Assembly: GCA_947628385.1 (NCBI GenBank)
Contig: CANQZS010000046.1
Span: 1 to 10,186, forward strand
DNA length: 10,186 nt
Direction of reading: 5' to 3'
Source of the DNA: an uncultured Clostridia bacterium
GTDB taxonomy: Bacteria; Bacillota; Clostridia; Oscillospirales; Ruminococcaceae
The position numbers and the translations under genes were made by a program. The notes beneath the pieces were generated by a model, which was not told where the DNA came from, did not search any database, and saw nothing but the letters and a program-made list of their open reading frames with translations. How positions within the stretch are numbered: the stretch's first letter is position 1; each line of letters starts with the position of its first letter. Below are positions 1 to 6,415 of this stretch, piece after piece.

Positions 1-400
1 GATAATTGTTGAGCGTCCCTCGGAGGATAAGCTCCATAAATCTCTCCACGGTCTTACAAGAACTCTTATCCACAATATGGTGGAGGGCGTTACAAACGGA
101 TTTTCTAAGTCTCTGGACATCGAGGGAATCGGTTATCGTGCTCAGAAGCAGGGCAAGAACCTCGTTATGAACCTCGGTTATTCACATCAGGTCATCGTTC
201 CTGAGACGGATGGCATCACCATAGACGTTCCGGCTCCGAATAAGATCGTAGTAAACGGAACAGACAAGCAGAGAGTCGGACAGTTCGCGGCTGAGATCCG
301 CGAGAAAAGACCTCCCGAGCCGTATAAGGGCAAGGGTATCCGCTACACCGGCGAAAGGATCATCCGCAAAGAGGGTAAAGCCGGTAAGGGCAAGAAGTGA
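1..400 (+). CDS. rplF: 50S ribosomal protein L6 (5' partial)
   Basis: Large-subunit protein L6, which binds 23S rRNA near the factor-binding region at the base of the L7/L12 stalk. The reading frame is open from base 2, upstream of the first internal ATG at 77, so the gene enters from the left. The upstream residues (VERPSEDKLHKSLHGLTRTL) are classic L6, and that ATG is an internal Met (HNMVEGV), not the start. 132 residues are visible; L6 is usually about 180, so roughly 48 N-terminal residues are missing. The C-terminal half has the conserved stretches NKIVVNG and IREKRPPEPYKGKGIRY and ends in a Lys/Gly-rich tail. It is the first of the spc-operon genes seen here and is followed by an unusually long 102-bp gap before rplR. 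The family call is certain. Confidence 0.97.
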   Translation, partial: IIVERPSEDKLHKSLHGLTRTLIHNMVEGVTNGFSKSLDIEGIGYRAQKQGKNLVMNLGYSHQVIVPETDGITIDVPAPNKIVVNGTDKQRVGQFAAEIREKRPPEPYKGKGIRYTGERIIRKEGKAGKGKK

Positions 401-491
401 TCCGTTCCGGATCGCAGTTATCCTATTAATAGAGAATGGGACAGTCCGTGCCGCAGGGCAGAGATACTACTATTCTCCGCATGAAAAGGAG
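399..491 (+). other. Structured gap between rplF and rplR, possible mRNA leader element
   Basis: This 102-bp gap is the longest inside the ribosomal block and can fold. GATCCG (399-404) pairs with CGGATC (408-413) over a three-base loop that overlaps the rplF stop. GAGAATGG (432-439) can pair with the segment ending ATTCTC (470-477), enclosing a small TGCC-GCAG-GGCA hairpin (449-460). CTCC (475-478) could instead pair with GGAG (488-491), the rplR ribosome binding site, so the two pairings are mutually exclusive. No T-tract follows, so it is not a terminator. Whether it regulates anything is inference. Confidence 0.35.
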
Positions 492-502
492 TTGAATTAT
501 CA

Positions 503-862
503 ATGGTAAAGCAGATAAACAGAAAGGCTGCGAGAGCTAAAAGACAGATCCGCGTCCGCTCTAAGATAAGCGGAACGGCAGAATGCCCAAGACTCAACGT
601 ATTCCGCAGCGCTAAGAATATCTACGCTCAGATCATCGACGATACAGCCGGAGTTACACTCTGTGCAGCGTCTTCAGTGGAAAAGGGCTTCGACGGAAAC
701 GGCGGAAACAAAGAGGGAGCTTTCAAGGTAGGCGAAATGATCGCTGCAAAGGCTGCCGAAAAGGGCATTAAGGACGTCGTTTTTGACCGTGCAGGCTATC
801 TCTATCACGGAAGAGTCGCCGAGCTGGCAGAGGGCGCAAGAAAGGGCGGTCTGAACTTCTGA
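503..862 (+). CDS. rplR: 50S ribosomal protein L18
   Basis: L18 binds 5S rRNA and helps install it in the central protuberance of the large subunit. The 119-residue product has the usual length for the family. It has a basic N-terminus (MVKQINRKAARAKRQIRVR), the conserved PRLNVFRSAKNIYAQIIDD segment near residues 29-47, and the family ending of a YLYHGRVAELAEGARKGGL-like stretch. The ATG at 503 is preceded by AAAAGGAG at 484-491, somewhat far upstream but the only plausible site. It follows rplF after a structured gap and precedes rpsE by 32 bp, the standard spc order. The identification is secure. Confidence 0.97.
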   Translation: MVKQINRKAARAKRQIRVRSKISGTAECPRLNVFRSAKNIYAQIIDDTAGVTLCAASSVEKGFDGNGGNKEGAFKVGEMIAAKAAEKGIKDVVFDRAGYLYHGRVAELAEGARKGGLNF

Positions 863-894
863 TTCAGACAATTTCAAATAAGGAGGTAATACTT

Positions 895-1401
895 TTGGCA
901 AACGCTAAGATAGACGCTTCTGCTATGGAGCTTACCGAAAAGGTGGTTGCTATTAACAGAGTTTCCAAAACCGTTAAGGGCGGACGTATCTTCAAGTTCG
1001 CAGCGTTAGTTGTCGTAGGCGACGGAAACGGTATCGTAGGCTTCGGCATGGGCAAGTCCGGAGAAGTTCCCGACGCTATCCGCAAGGGGATCGAGGACGC
1101 TAAGAAAAATCTTATCAGAGTTTCACTCAAGGGAACTACTATCCCTCATGAAATAATCGGAACATTCGGCGCAGGCAGAGTTCTTATGAAGCCCGCTGCT
1201 CCCGGTACCGGAGTTATCGCAGGCGGTCCTGTACGTGCGGTCATCGAGATGGCAGGCATTAAGGACATCAGAACAAAATCCCTCCGTTCCAACAACGCTT
1301 GCAATGTGGTAAGAGCTACGATCAACGGTCTTGCTCAGTGCCGCAGCGCTAAGGAAGTTGCTGAGATAAGAGGAAAATCCATTAAGGAAATCTTGGGTTA
1401 A
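895..1401 (+). CDS. rpsE: 30S ribosomal protein S5
   Basis: S5 sits at the small-subunit mRNA entry and decoding-domain region and influences translational fidelity; in other bacteria, changes in its N-terminal loop give spectinomycin resistance. The protein is 168 residues. The double-stranded-RNA-binding-like S5 N-domain runs over about residues 12-75 (VSKTVKGGRIFKFAALVVVG, then GFGMGKSGEVPDAIRKG). The C-domain over about 85-155 includes GTGVIAGGPVRAVIEMAG. The start is a TTG at 895, chosen because AGGAGGT at 881-887 lies at good spacing and because translation from there gives the normal S5 length. It lies between rplR and rpmD, with 16 bp to the rpmD start. Confidence 0.97.
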   Translation: MANAKIDASAMELTEKVVAINRVSKTVKGGRIFKFAALVVVGDGNGIVGFGMGKSGEVPDAIRKGIEDAKKNLIRVSLKGTTIPHEIIGTFGAGRVLMKPAAPGTGVIAGGPVRAVIEMAGIKDIRTKSLRSNNACNVVRATINGLAQCRSAKEVAEIRGKSIKEILG

Positions 1402-1417
1402 AAGGAGGACGATGAAT

Positions 1418-1588
1418 ATGAAGGTAAAGCTTGTAAGAAGTCTTAACAGCGTTAAGAAAGATCAGGCTGCAACGGCAAATTCTCTCGGACTCCGCAGGAT
1501 CGGCGATGTGTCCGAACAGCCCGATAACGATGCTACAAAGGGCAAGATCAAAAAGATAGCTCACCTCGTAGAGGTTATCGAAGCATAA
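1418..1588 (+). CDS. rpmD: 50S ribosomal protein L30
   Basis: L30 is a small one-domain large-subunit protein found in many but not all bacteria. The translated product (MKVKLVRSLNSVKKDQA, then SLGLRRIGD and KKIAHLVEVIEA) shows the ferredoxin-like L30 pattern, with the conserved 'LGLRRIGD' turn and C-terminal HLVEV. Two in-frame ATGs exist, at 1412 and 1418. The second is preferred because GGAGG (1404-1408) is 9 bases upstream of it but only 3 from the first; this gives 56 rather than 58 residues. The gene fits its normal slot between rpsE and rplO. The identity is clear, and the start is uncertain by two codons. Confidence 0.93.
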   Translation: MKVKLVRSLNSVKKDQAATANSLGLRRIGDVSEQPDNDATKGKIKKIAHLVEVIEA

Positions 1589-1612
1589 TTTATACAAGGA
1601 GGTGCGAAAAGC

Positions 1613-2053
1613 ATGAAAATTCACGAATTATCCCCTGCTGACGGTGCCAACAGAGATGTGAAGAGGATCGGAAGAGGTCACGGCTCAGGAAACGGCAAGA
1701 CCGCAGGCAAGGGTCATAAGGGTCAGAACGCTCGTTCCGGCGGAGGCGTAAGGATCGGCTTTGAGGGCGGTCAGATGCCTCTTGCAAGAAGAATCCCTAA
1801 GAGAGGCTTCAATAATATTTTCGCAGAAAGAATGTCGGTCATCAATGTTTCCGACCTTGCTAAGTTCAAGGAGGGCACAGTTGTTGACGCCGAGCTTCTA
1901 AAGGCTGCCGGCATAGTAAAGAAAACAGCTAACGGCGTAAAGATCCTCGGAAACGGCGAGCTTAATGTAAACCTTACAGTAAAGGCTGCGGCTTTCTCCC
2001 AGTCTGCCAAGGAAAAAATTGAGAAAGCAGGCGGGAAGGCTGAGGTGATGTAA
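1613..2053 (+). CDS. rplO: 50S ribosomal protein L15
   Basis: L15 is an early-to-middle assembly protein of the large subunit whose long basic N-terminal extension threads into 23S rRNA. The product is 146 residues, normal for the family. The N-terminal third is rich in Gly/Lys/Arg (RIGRGHGSGNGKTAGKGHKG around residues 18-37, then GGGVRIGFEGGQMPL). The C-terminal globular L18e/L15-type domain starts at about residue 75 and includes the GVKILGNGEL segment. AAGGAGGTG at 1596-1604 lies 8 bases before the ATG. The stop is followed by the secY GTG after only one base, which implies coupled translation of L15 and SecY. Confidence 0.97.
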   Translation: MKIHELSPADGANRDVKRIGRGHGSGNGKTAGKGHKGQNARSGGGVRIGFEGGQMPLARRIPKRGFNNIFAERMSVINVSDLAKFKEGTVVDAELLKAAGIVKKTANGVKILGNGELNVNLTVKAAAFSQSAKEKIEKAGGKAEVM

Positions 2054-2054
2054 T

Positions 2055-3356
2055 GTGTTCACGACCTTCAGAAACGCATGGAGGATCCCTGAGTTAAGAA
2101 AGAAACTCCTTTACACATTACTGATAATTCTCGTATTCAGAATAGGCTGTCACGTTCCGGTGCCGTTTATGGATCCGGACGCGGTAAAAAGTATGTTTTC
2201 AGAGGGAAGCTTTTTCAGCTATATGGATATTCTCTCCGGAAGCGCGCTTTCACAGGGAACATTGTTCTCACTTTCTATACAGCCTTATATTAACGCGTCC
2301 ATCATAATGCAGCTTCTTACCTATGCTCTGCCGCCGCTGGAGAACCTCCAGAAAGAGGGAGAGTCGGGAAGAAAGAAAATACAGAAGATCACAAGCTTTG
2401 TGTCGCTGGGTATCGCTTTTGTTATGGCTTACGCCTATTATGTGACGCTCAGGAACCACGGAGCTATCAGGGTCAGCGGCAAGGGAGCCGGTGTGTTCGT
2501 CGCGGCGGTAATAATACTTTCGCTGGCGGCAGGCTCTACGATAGTAGTATGGCTCGGAAACAGGATCAATGAAAACGGCATAGGAAACGGTATATCAATG
2601 ATACTGTTCGCAGGTATCGTTTCAAGAGGTCCCGGAGCGGTATGGGCTATGTTCCAGCTTGTAAAGTCGGACATGAAGTATGTTTTCGCAGTTCCTGCGG
2701 TGCTGATCGTATTTATTGTGATGATAGGATTCATAGTTTTTATGAACGAATCCGAAAGACGTATCCCTATCCAGTACGCAAAGCGCGTTGTGGGCAGAAA
2801 GCAGTACGGCGGTCAGAATACTCACATTCCTATCAAGATCGCAATGAGCGGCGTTATGCCTATCATCTTTGCGATGGCGATAATGTCGCTGCCGTCAACT
2901 ATATCTATGTTTTTCCCGCCGAAAACCGATCCGGTGGGCTTCTGGCAGAAATTCTACGCGGGATTTATCAATTTCTTCAGGTATAACAGTCCGTGGTATG
3001 CGATTCTTTATTTCCTGCTGATAATTGCATTCAACTACTTCTATGTTTCAATGCAGTATAATCCGATAGAGATAGCAAACAATCTCCGTCAGAATAACGG
3101 CGGTATCCCGGGTATTCGTCCCGGTAAGCCGACAAGCGATTTCATACAGAGGGTACTCGGAAAGATCACCCTTGTGGGAGCTTTCTTCCTCGGTGTTATC
3201 GCGATATTCCCTATCCTTACAAACATTGCTCTCCCGCAGCTCGGGATCGCAATGGGCGGTACGTCTATCCTCATCGTGGTAAGCGTTGTTCTGGAAACGG
3301 TAAGAACGCTTGAATCCCAGATGATGATGCGTCACCACAAGGGATTCCTTGAATAA
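2055..3356 (+). CDS. secY: Preprotein translocase subunit SecY
   Basis: SecY is the central pore of the SecYEG channel in the cytoplasmic membrane. It exports unfolded proteins with SecA and inserts membrane proteins with the SRP route. The 433-residue product has the usual length and about ten hydrophobic helices (for example near residues 18-38, 115-132, 146-168, 210-230, 267-287, 313-333, 370-390). Family marks are INENGIGNGIS (161-171), the cytoplasmic loop ESERRIPIQYAKR (232-244), and the C5-loop IPGIRPGKPT (351-360) with the conserved Arg355. The start is GTG at 2055; the overlapping ATG at 2053 is in another frame. GAGGTGAT at 2042-2049 serves as ribosome binding site inside the rplO end. 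Its presence in the spc operon ties channel supply to ribosome synthesis. Confidence 0.98.
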   Translation: MFTTFRNAWRIPELRKKLLYTLLIILVFRIGCHVPVPFMDPDAVKSMFSEGSFFSYMDILSGSALSQGTLFSLSIQPYINASIIMQLLTYALPPLENLQKEGESGRKKIQKITSFVSLGIAFVMAYAYYVTLRNHGAIRVSGKGAGVFVAAVIILSLAAGSTIVVWLGNRINENGIGNGISMILFAGIVSRGPGAVWAMFQLVKSDMKYVFAVPAVLIVFIVMIGFIVFMNESERRIPIQYAKRVVGRKQYGGQNTHIPIKIAMSGVMPIIFAMAIMSLPSTISMFFPPKTDPVGFWQKFYAGFINFFRYNSPWYAILYFLLIIAFNYFYVSMQYNPIEIANNLRQNNGGIPGIRPGKPTSDFIQRVLGKITLVGAFFLGVIAIFPILTNIALPQLGIAMGGTSILIVVSVVLETVRTLESQMMMRHHKGFLE

Positions 3357-3405
3357 GCAGGCTGAGCCTGCACCCATACAGGCGGATATGAAAAGTCATT
3401 ATCCG
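3357..3405 (+). other. Two hairpins between secY and adk
   Basis: Directly after the secY stop, GCAGGC (3357-3362) and GCCTGC (3366-3371) form a 6-bp stem over TGA. A second stem pairs CGGATA plus TGA (3383-3391) with TCA plus TATCCG (3396-3405), over an AAAG loop with one bulged T. A short T-run (3420-3424) follows only after about 15 bases, so this is not a classic terminator. It may mark an RNA processing or partial-termination point between the ribosomal/secY part and adk. The hairpins are seen directly; the function is inference. Confidence 0.45.
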
Positions 3406-3440
3406 GTAAAATCGTTGAATTTTTAATAGGAGGAATCAAT

Positions 3441-4073
3441 ATGAATCTGATCTTATTGGGCGCTCCGGGCGCAGGCAAGGGCACACAGGCGGAGGTCATC
3501 AGCGAAAAGCTCGGTATCCCGCAGATCTCAACGGGAAACATTCTGCGTGAGGCTGTAAAAAACGGCACGGAATGCGGACTTAAGGCAAAGAGCTTTATGG
3601 AGAGCGGCGCTCTCGTTCCCGACGAGGTGGTGATCGGTATACTGAAAGACAGGATCGCTGAGGCTGACTGCAAAAACGGCTATATTCTGGACGGATTCCC
3701 CAGAACGGTCCCACAGGCGGAGGCTCTTGAAAATATGGGAATAAATATAGATAAGGTGATCTCTATAGACGTTCCCGACGAGGTCATTCAAGGCAGACTC
3801 TCCGGAAGAAGAGTATGCGAAAAGTGCGGCGCTTCTTACCATATCCAGTTCAATCCCCCTAAAAAAGAGGGAATATGCGATAAATGCGGCGGAAATGCCG
3901 TTCAGCGTAAGGACGACGCTCCGGAAACAGTCATCGAAAGACTTCGCACGTATCATGAGCAGACCGCTCCTCTCGCGGACTTCTATGACAAGAGAGGAAA
4001 GCTTGTAAGAGTTCAGGGTCAGGAGGAAGTCAAGGAAACTTCCAAGAAGGTTCTGGAGGCAATAAACGCTTGA
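3441..4073 (+). CDS. adk: Adenylate kinase, zinc-lid type
   Basis: Cytosolic enzyme catalysing ATP + AMP to 2 ADP, which sets the cell's adenylate energy balance. The 210-residue protein begins with the P-loop GAPGAGKGT (7-15) with Lys13. It has the AMP-binding TGNILR with Arg36 and the DGFPRT motif (84-89). The long LID carries four cysteines in two CxxC pairs (Cys126/Cys129 and Cys146/Cys149), which is the structural-zinc form common in Gram-positive bacteria. The ATG at 3441 follows TAGGAGGA at good spacing. The position secY-adk-map is the standard Firmicutes arrangement. Two hairpins precede it, so its expression may be partly separated from secY. Confidence 0.98.
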   Translation: MNLILLGAPGAGKGTQAEVISEKLGIPQISTGNILREAVKNGTECGLKAKSFMESGALVPDEVVIGILKDRIAEADCKNGYILDGFPRTVPQAEALENMGINIDKVISIDVPDEVIQGRLSGRRVCEKCGASYHIQFNPPKKEGICDKCGGNAVQRKDDAPETVIERLRTYHEQTAPLADFYDKRGKLVRVQGQEEVKETSKKVLEAINA

Positions 4074-4104
4074 CCTTCAGGCTTCAAGGAAAGAGTGTAT
4101 TAGA

Positions 4105-4860
4105 ATGATAAGCGTAAAATCCAAAGCAGAGCTGGAAAAAATGCGCAGGGCAGGCATTATTGCCGGCAATGCGCTCCACTTCGGCGGACAGTCGATAAGA
4201 GACGGAATGACAACATTTGAACTGGACAGGATCATTCACGACTATATCGTTAAAAACGGCGCGAAGCCCTCGTTCCTCGGATACGGAGGATTCCCCGGAT
4301 CGGCTTGCATAAGCATAAACGAGCAGGTCATTCACGGGATCCCGTCAAAAAAGGTGAGGATCAGGGAGGGGGACATCGTAAGTATAGACGTAGGAGCCTA
4401 TATAGACGGCTTCCACGGAGATACGGCGTTTACCTTTCCGGTGGGGAAGATTTCCGATGAGGCTAAAAAGCTGTTAAAGGTCACGGAGGAAAGCCTGTAC
4501 CTTGGTATCGAACAGGCGACCGCGGGGAACCGTATAGGCGATATTGGTCATGCTGTTGAAGAGTACTGTGTTTCTTACGGATTCGGAGTGGTAAAGAAAT
4601 ATATAGGTCACGGAGTGGGGAGAGCTCTTCACGAATCTCCGGAGGTTCCCAATTATGGTAAGGCGGGGCACGGCTCCAGACTTGTGGCGGGAATGACTAT
4701 CGCCATCGAGCCTATGATAAATGCCTCCGGCGAGGACGTAAGAGTTCTGCCAAACGGCTGGACTGTGGTCACGAGATCGGGTTCGCTCTCGGCTCATTTT
4801 GAGCATACGGTGGCAATTACGCCGGACGGACCGGTGATACTCACAAAGCCTACTCTTTGA
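4105..4860 (+). CDS. map: Methionine aminopeptidase, type I
   Basis: Removes the initiator Met from nascent proteins when the second residue is small; it acts at the ribosome exit with two metal ions. The protein is 251 residues, the size of the short type I enzymes without an N-terminal zinc extension. All expected residues are visible: His77, metal ligands Asp95 and Asp106 (SIDVGAYIDGFHGD), His169 (IGHGVG), His176, Glu202 (IEPM) and Glu233 (HFEHTVAIT), each two positions before the E. coli numbering. The ATG at 4105 gives the normal N-terminus, but its ribosome binding site is weak (AAGGA at 4086-4090, 14 bases away, or AAGAG at 4091-4095), unlike its neighbours. It is followed by the KOW gene after 19 bp. 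Confidence 0.97.
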   Translation: MISVKSKAELEKMRRAGIIAGNALHFGGQSIRDGMTTFELDRIIHDYIVKNGAKPSFLGYGGFPGSACISINEQVIHGIPSKKVRIREGDIVSIDVGAYIDGFHGDTAFTFPVGKISDEAKKLLKVTEESLYLGIEQATAGNRIGDIGHAVEEYCVSYGFGVVKKYIGHGVGRALHESPEVPNYGKAGHGSRLVAGMTIAIEPMINASGEDVRVLPNGWTVVTRSGSLSAHFEHTVAITPDGPVILTKPTL

Positions 4861-4879
4861 TCGGTCAGGAGGACGGAAA

Positions 4880-5128
4880 GTGGAACCTAAGATCGGCATG
4901 ATCGTCCGCTCTATGGCAGGACGTGATAAAGGCAAGTATATGGTGATACTTTCCGTAAAGGACGGTTTTGTCTATCTTGCGGACGGAAAGGAGCGCAAGC
5001 TCGGTTCCGCCAAAAAGAAAAATATAAAGCACGTCAGTATGACTAAAGCAGCGGTGGATACCGAAAAACTGACAGATAAAGGACTCAGGCAGCTCTTGAG
5101 CCGGTTCTCGGGAGAAGCGGAGGAGTAG
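4880..5128 (+). CDS. KOW-domain RNA-binding protein, L14e-like
   Basis: Small basic protein of 82 residues, of a family often found between map and infA in Clostridia and related Firmicutes and often labelled KOW-domain or L14e-like RNA-binding protein. The N-terminal half (GMIVRSMAGRDKGKYMVIL, about residues 6-24) is a KOW/SH3-like barrel strand pattern with the RDKGK turn. It is followed by DGFVYLADGKERKLG and a Lys-rich KKKNIKHV strand. The C-terminal 30 residues look like a helix ending in acidic residues. The start is GTG at 4880 with GGAGGA (4868-4873) upstream. Location suggests a ribosome- or RNA-linked job, but its exact role is not established to my knowledge and I do not assign a gene symbol. 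Confidence 0.88.
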   Translation: MEPKIGMIVRSMAGRDKGKYMVILSVKDGFVYLADGKERKLGSAKKKNIKHVSMTKAAVDTEKLTDKGLRQLLSRFSGEAEE

Positions 5129-5173
5129 TCCTGCCGAAATCTAAGATCAGAAATTCCAAAAGGAGGCATTTGC

Positions 5174-5392
5174 TTGTCTAAGGAAGATGTTATTGAGATC
5201 GAGGGTACAGTCATAGAAGCTCTGCCGAACGCAATGTTTCAGGTCGAGCTTGCGAACGGTCATAAGATCCTCGCCCATGTTTCCGGAAAGCTGAGAATGA
5301 ACTATATAAGAATAGTTCCCGGAGATAAGGTCACGGTGGAAATGTCACCGTACGATCTGTCAAAGGGCAGGATCACATGGAGAGCAAAATAA
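5174..5392 (+). CDS. infA: Translation initiation factor IF-1
   Basis: IF-1 binds the A site of the 30S subunit during initiation together with IF-2 and IF-3. The product is 72 residues, the standard bacterial length, and is a single S1-like OB fold: IEIEGTVIEALPNAMFQVEL, then NGHKILAHVSGKLRMNYIRI, PGDKVTVEMSPYDL and the C-terminal RITWR. The start is TTG at 5174, supported by AAAAGGAGG ending at 5166 and by the typical MSKEDVIE N-terminus. It is preceded by the KOW gene (45-bp gap) and followed by rpmJ, the usual order in Gram-positive alpha-operon regions. Confidence 0.98.
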   Translation: MSKEDVIEIEGTVIEALPNAMFQVELANGHKILAHVSGKLRMNYIRIVPGDKVTVEMSPYDLSKGRITWRAK

Positions 5393-5449
5393 TCAAGTTT
5401 TCTAAGGCTCGCCCTGCGGACCTTAAACTCAGAAGGGTGGTAAATTTTT

Positions 5450-5563
5450 ATGAAAGTAAGACCTTCAGTAAAGCCTATCTGTGAAAAATGCAAGGTTATC
5501 AAAAGAAAAGGCAAGGTAATGGTCATCTGCGAAAACCCTAAGCATAAACAGCGTCAGGGCTGA
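5450..5563 (+). CDS. rpmJ: 50S ribosomal protein L36
   Basis: L36 is the smallest large-subunit protein and is placed late in assembly near 23S rRNA domain V. The 37-residue ORF reads [16 protein letters not shown] and continues through [14 protein letters not shown]. The complete zinc site is present: Cys11, Cys14, Cys27 and His32, so this is the zinc-binding (C+) paralogue form. The ATG at 5450 has an imperfect ribosome binding site, AAGGGTGGT at 5433-5441. The gene lies between infA and rpsM, its standard place. Confidence 0.97.
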
Positions 5564-5608
5564 TAAAGAAATAGTTATTGTATAATCCAACATGGAGGTG
5601 TATTGTAA

Positions 5609-5977
5609 ATGGCACGTATTGCCGGCGTTGACCTTCCGAAAAATAAGAGAGTCCAGATCGGTCTCACCTATATATACGGAATAGGTCGCAAATCTGCTGA
5701 CATTATCCTCGCAAATACAGGCATTGATCCCGATATAAGAGTCAAGGATCTCACCGAGGACGATGTTGCTAAGCTCAGAGAATATATCGATCATAACTTT
5801 ATGGTAGAGGGCGATCTGAGAAGAAACGTTGCCCTTAACATCAAGAGACTGGTCGAGATCGGCTGCTACAGAGGAGTCCGTCACAGAAAGGGTCTTCCTG
5901 TAAGAGGTCAGAGAACTAAGACAAACGCAAGGACTCGTAAGGGACCTGCTAAGACTATCGCCAATAAGAAAAAGTAA
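5609..5977 (+). CDS. rpsM: 30S ribosomal protein S13
   Basis: S13 sits in the head of the small subunit, contacts the P-site tRNA and forms intersubunit bridges with L5. The product is 122 residues. It has the N-terminal MARIAGVDLPKNKRV, the helix-two-turn-helix region YIYGIGRKSADIIL, and the conserved GCYRGVRHRKGLPVRGQRTK stretch (about residues 89-108). A basic extended tail ends in NKKK. The ATG at 5609 follows ATGGAGGTG (5592-5600). The 45-bp gap from rpmJ holds no sign of the E. coli-type alpha-operon pseudoknot that I can draw. It is followed by rpsK after 15 bp. Confidence 0.98.
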   Translation: MARIAGVDLPKNKRVQIGLTYIYGIGRKSADIILANTGIDPDIRVKDLTEDDVAKLREYIDHNFMVEGDLRRNVALNIKRLVEIGCYRGVRHRKGLPVRGQRTKTNARTRKGPAKTIANKKK

Positions 5978-5992
5978 GGAGGGATTGAACAG

Positions 5993-6394
5993 ATGGCTCA
6001 GGTCAAAGGTAAAAAAACGGTCGTCAGAAGACGCCGTGAACGTAAGAATATTGAAAATGGTGCTGTTCATATCCAGTCCACTTTCAACAATACGATCGTA
6101 ACGATCACAGATACTCAGGGCAACGCGATCTCTTGGGCTTCCGCAGGAGGACTCGGATTCAGAGGCTCAAAGAAATCTACTCCGTTTGCCGCTCAGACTG
6201 CTGCGGAGACCGCTGCAAGAGCAGCTATGGAGCACGGACTCAAGACCGTTGAGGTCTATGTAAAGGGTCCGGGAGCAGGACGTGAAGCCGCAATAAGAGC
6301 GCTCCAGACCGTTGGTCTTGAAGTAAAGCTCATTAAGGACGTTACTCCTATCCCGCATAACGGCTGCCGTCCTCCAAAGAGAAGACGTGTCTAA
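5993..6394 (+). CDS. rpsK: 30S ribosomal protein S11
   Basis: S11 lies on the platform of the small subunit next to the mRNA exit and binds 16S rRNA. The 133-residue product has a short, strongly basic N-terminal extension (KGKKTVVRRRRERKN), then the S11 core GAVHIQSTFNNTIVTITD (about residues 23-40). It continues with ISWASAGGLGFRGSKKSTPFAAQ and VKGPGAGREAAIRAL, and ends in the hallmark PIPHNGCRPPKRRRV. AAGGAGGGA at 5976-5984 precedes the ATG by 8 bases and overlaps the rpsM stop. It is followed by rpsD after 21 bp. Confidence 0.98.
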   Translation: MAQVKGKKTVVRRRRERKNIENGAVHIQSTFNNTIVTITDTQGNAISWASAGGLGFRGSKKSTPFAAQTAAETAARAAMEHGLKTVEVYVKGPGAGREAAIRALQTVGLEVKLIKDVTPIPHNGCRPPKRRRV

Positions 6395-6415
6395 TTCACA
6401 GGAGGTGTTATTGTA

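Noticed and set aside
5579..5586. TATAAT before rpsM as an internal promoter
   Set aside because: No acceptable -35 lies 16-18 bases upstream, and the TG is not in the extended -10 position; weak evidence only.
5465..6070. Minus-strand open frame of 201 codons over rpmJ, rpsM and the start of rpsK
   Set aside because: It is a shadow of certain genes, with no ribosome binding context and no recognisable protein pattern.
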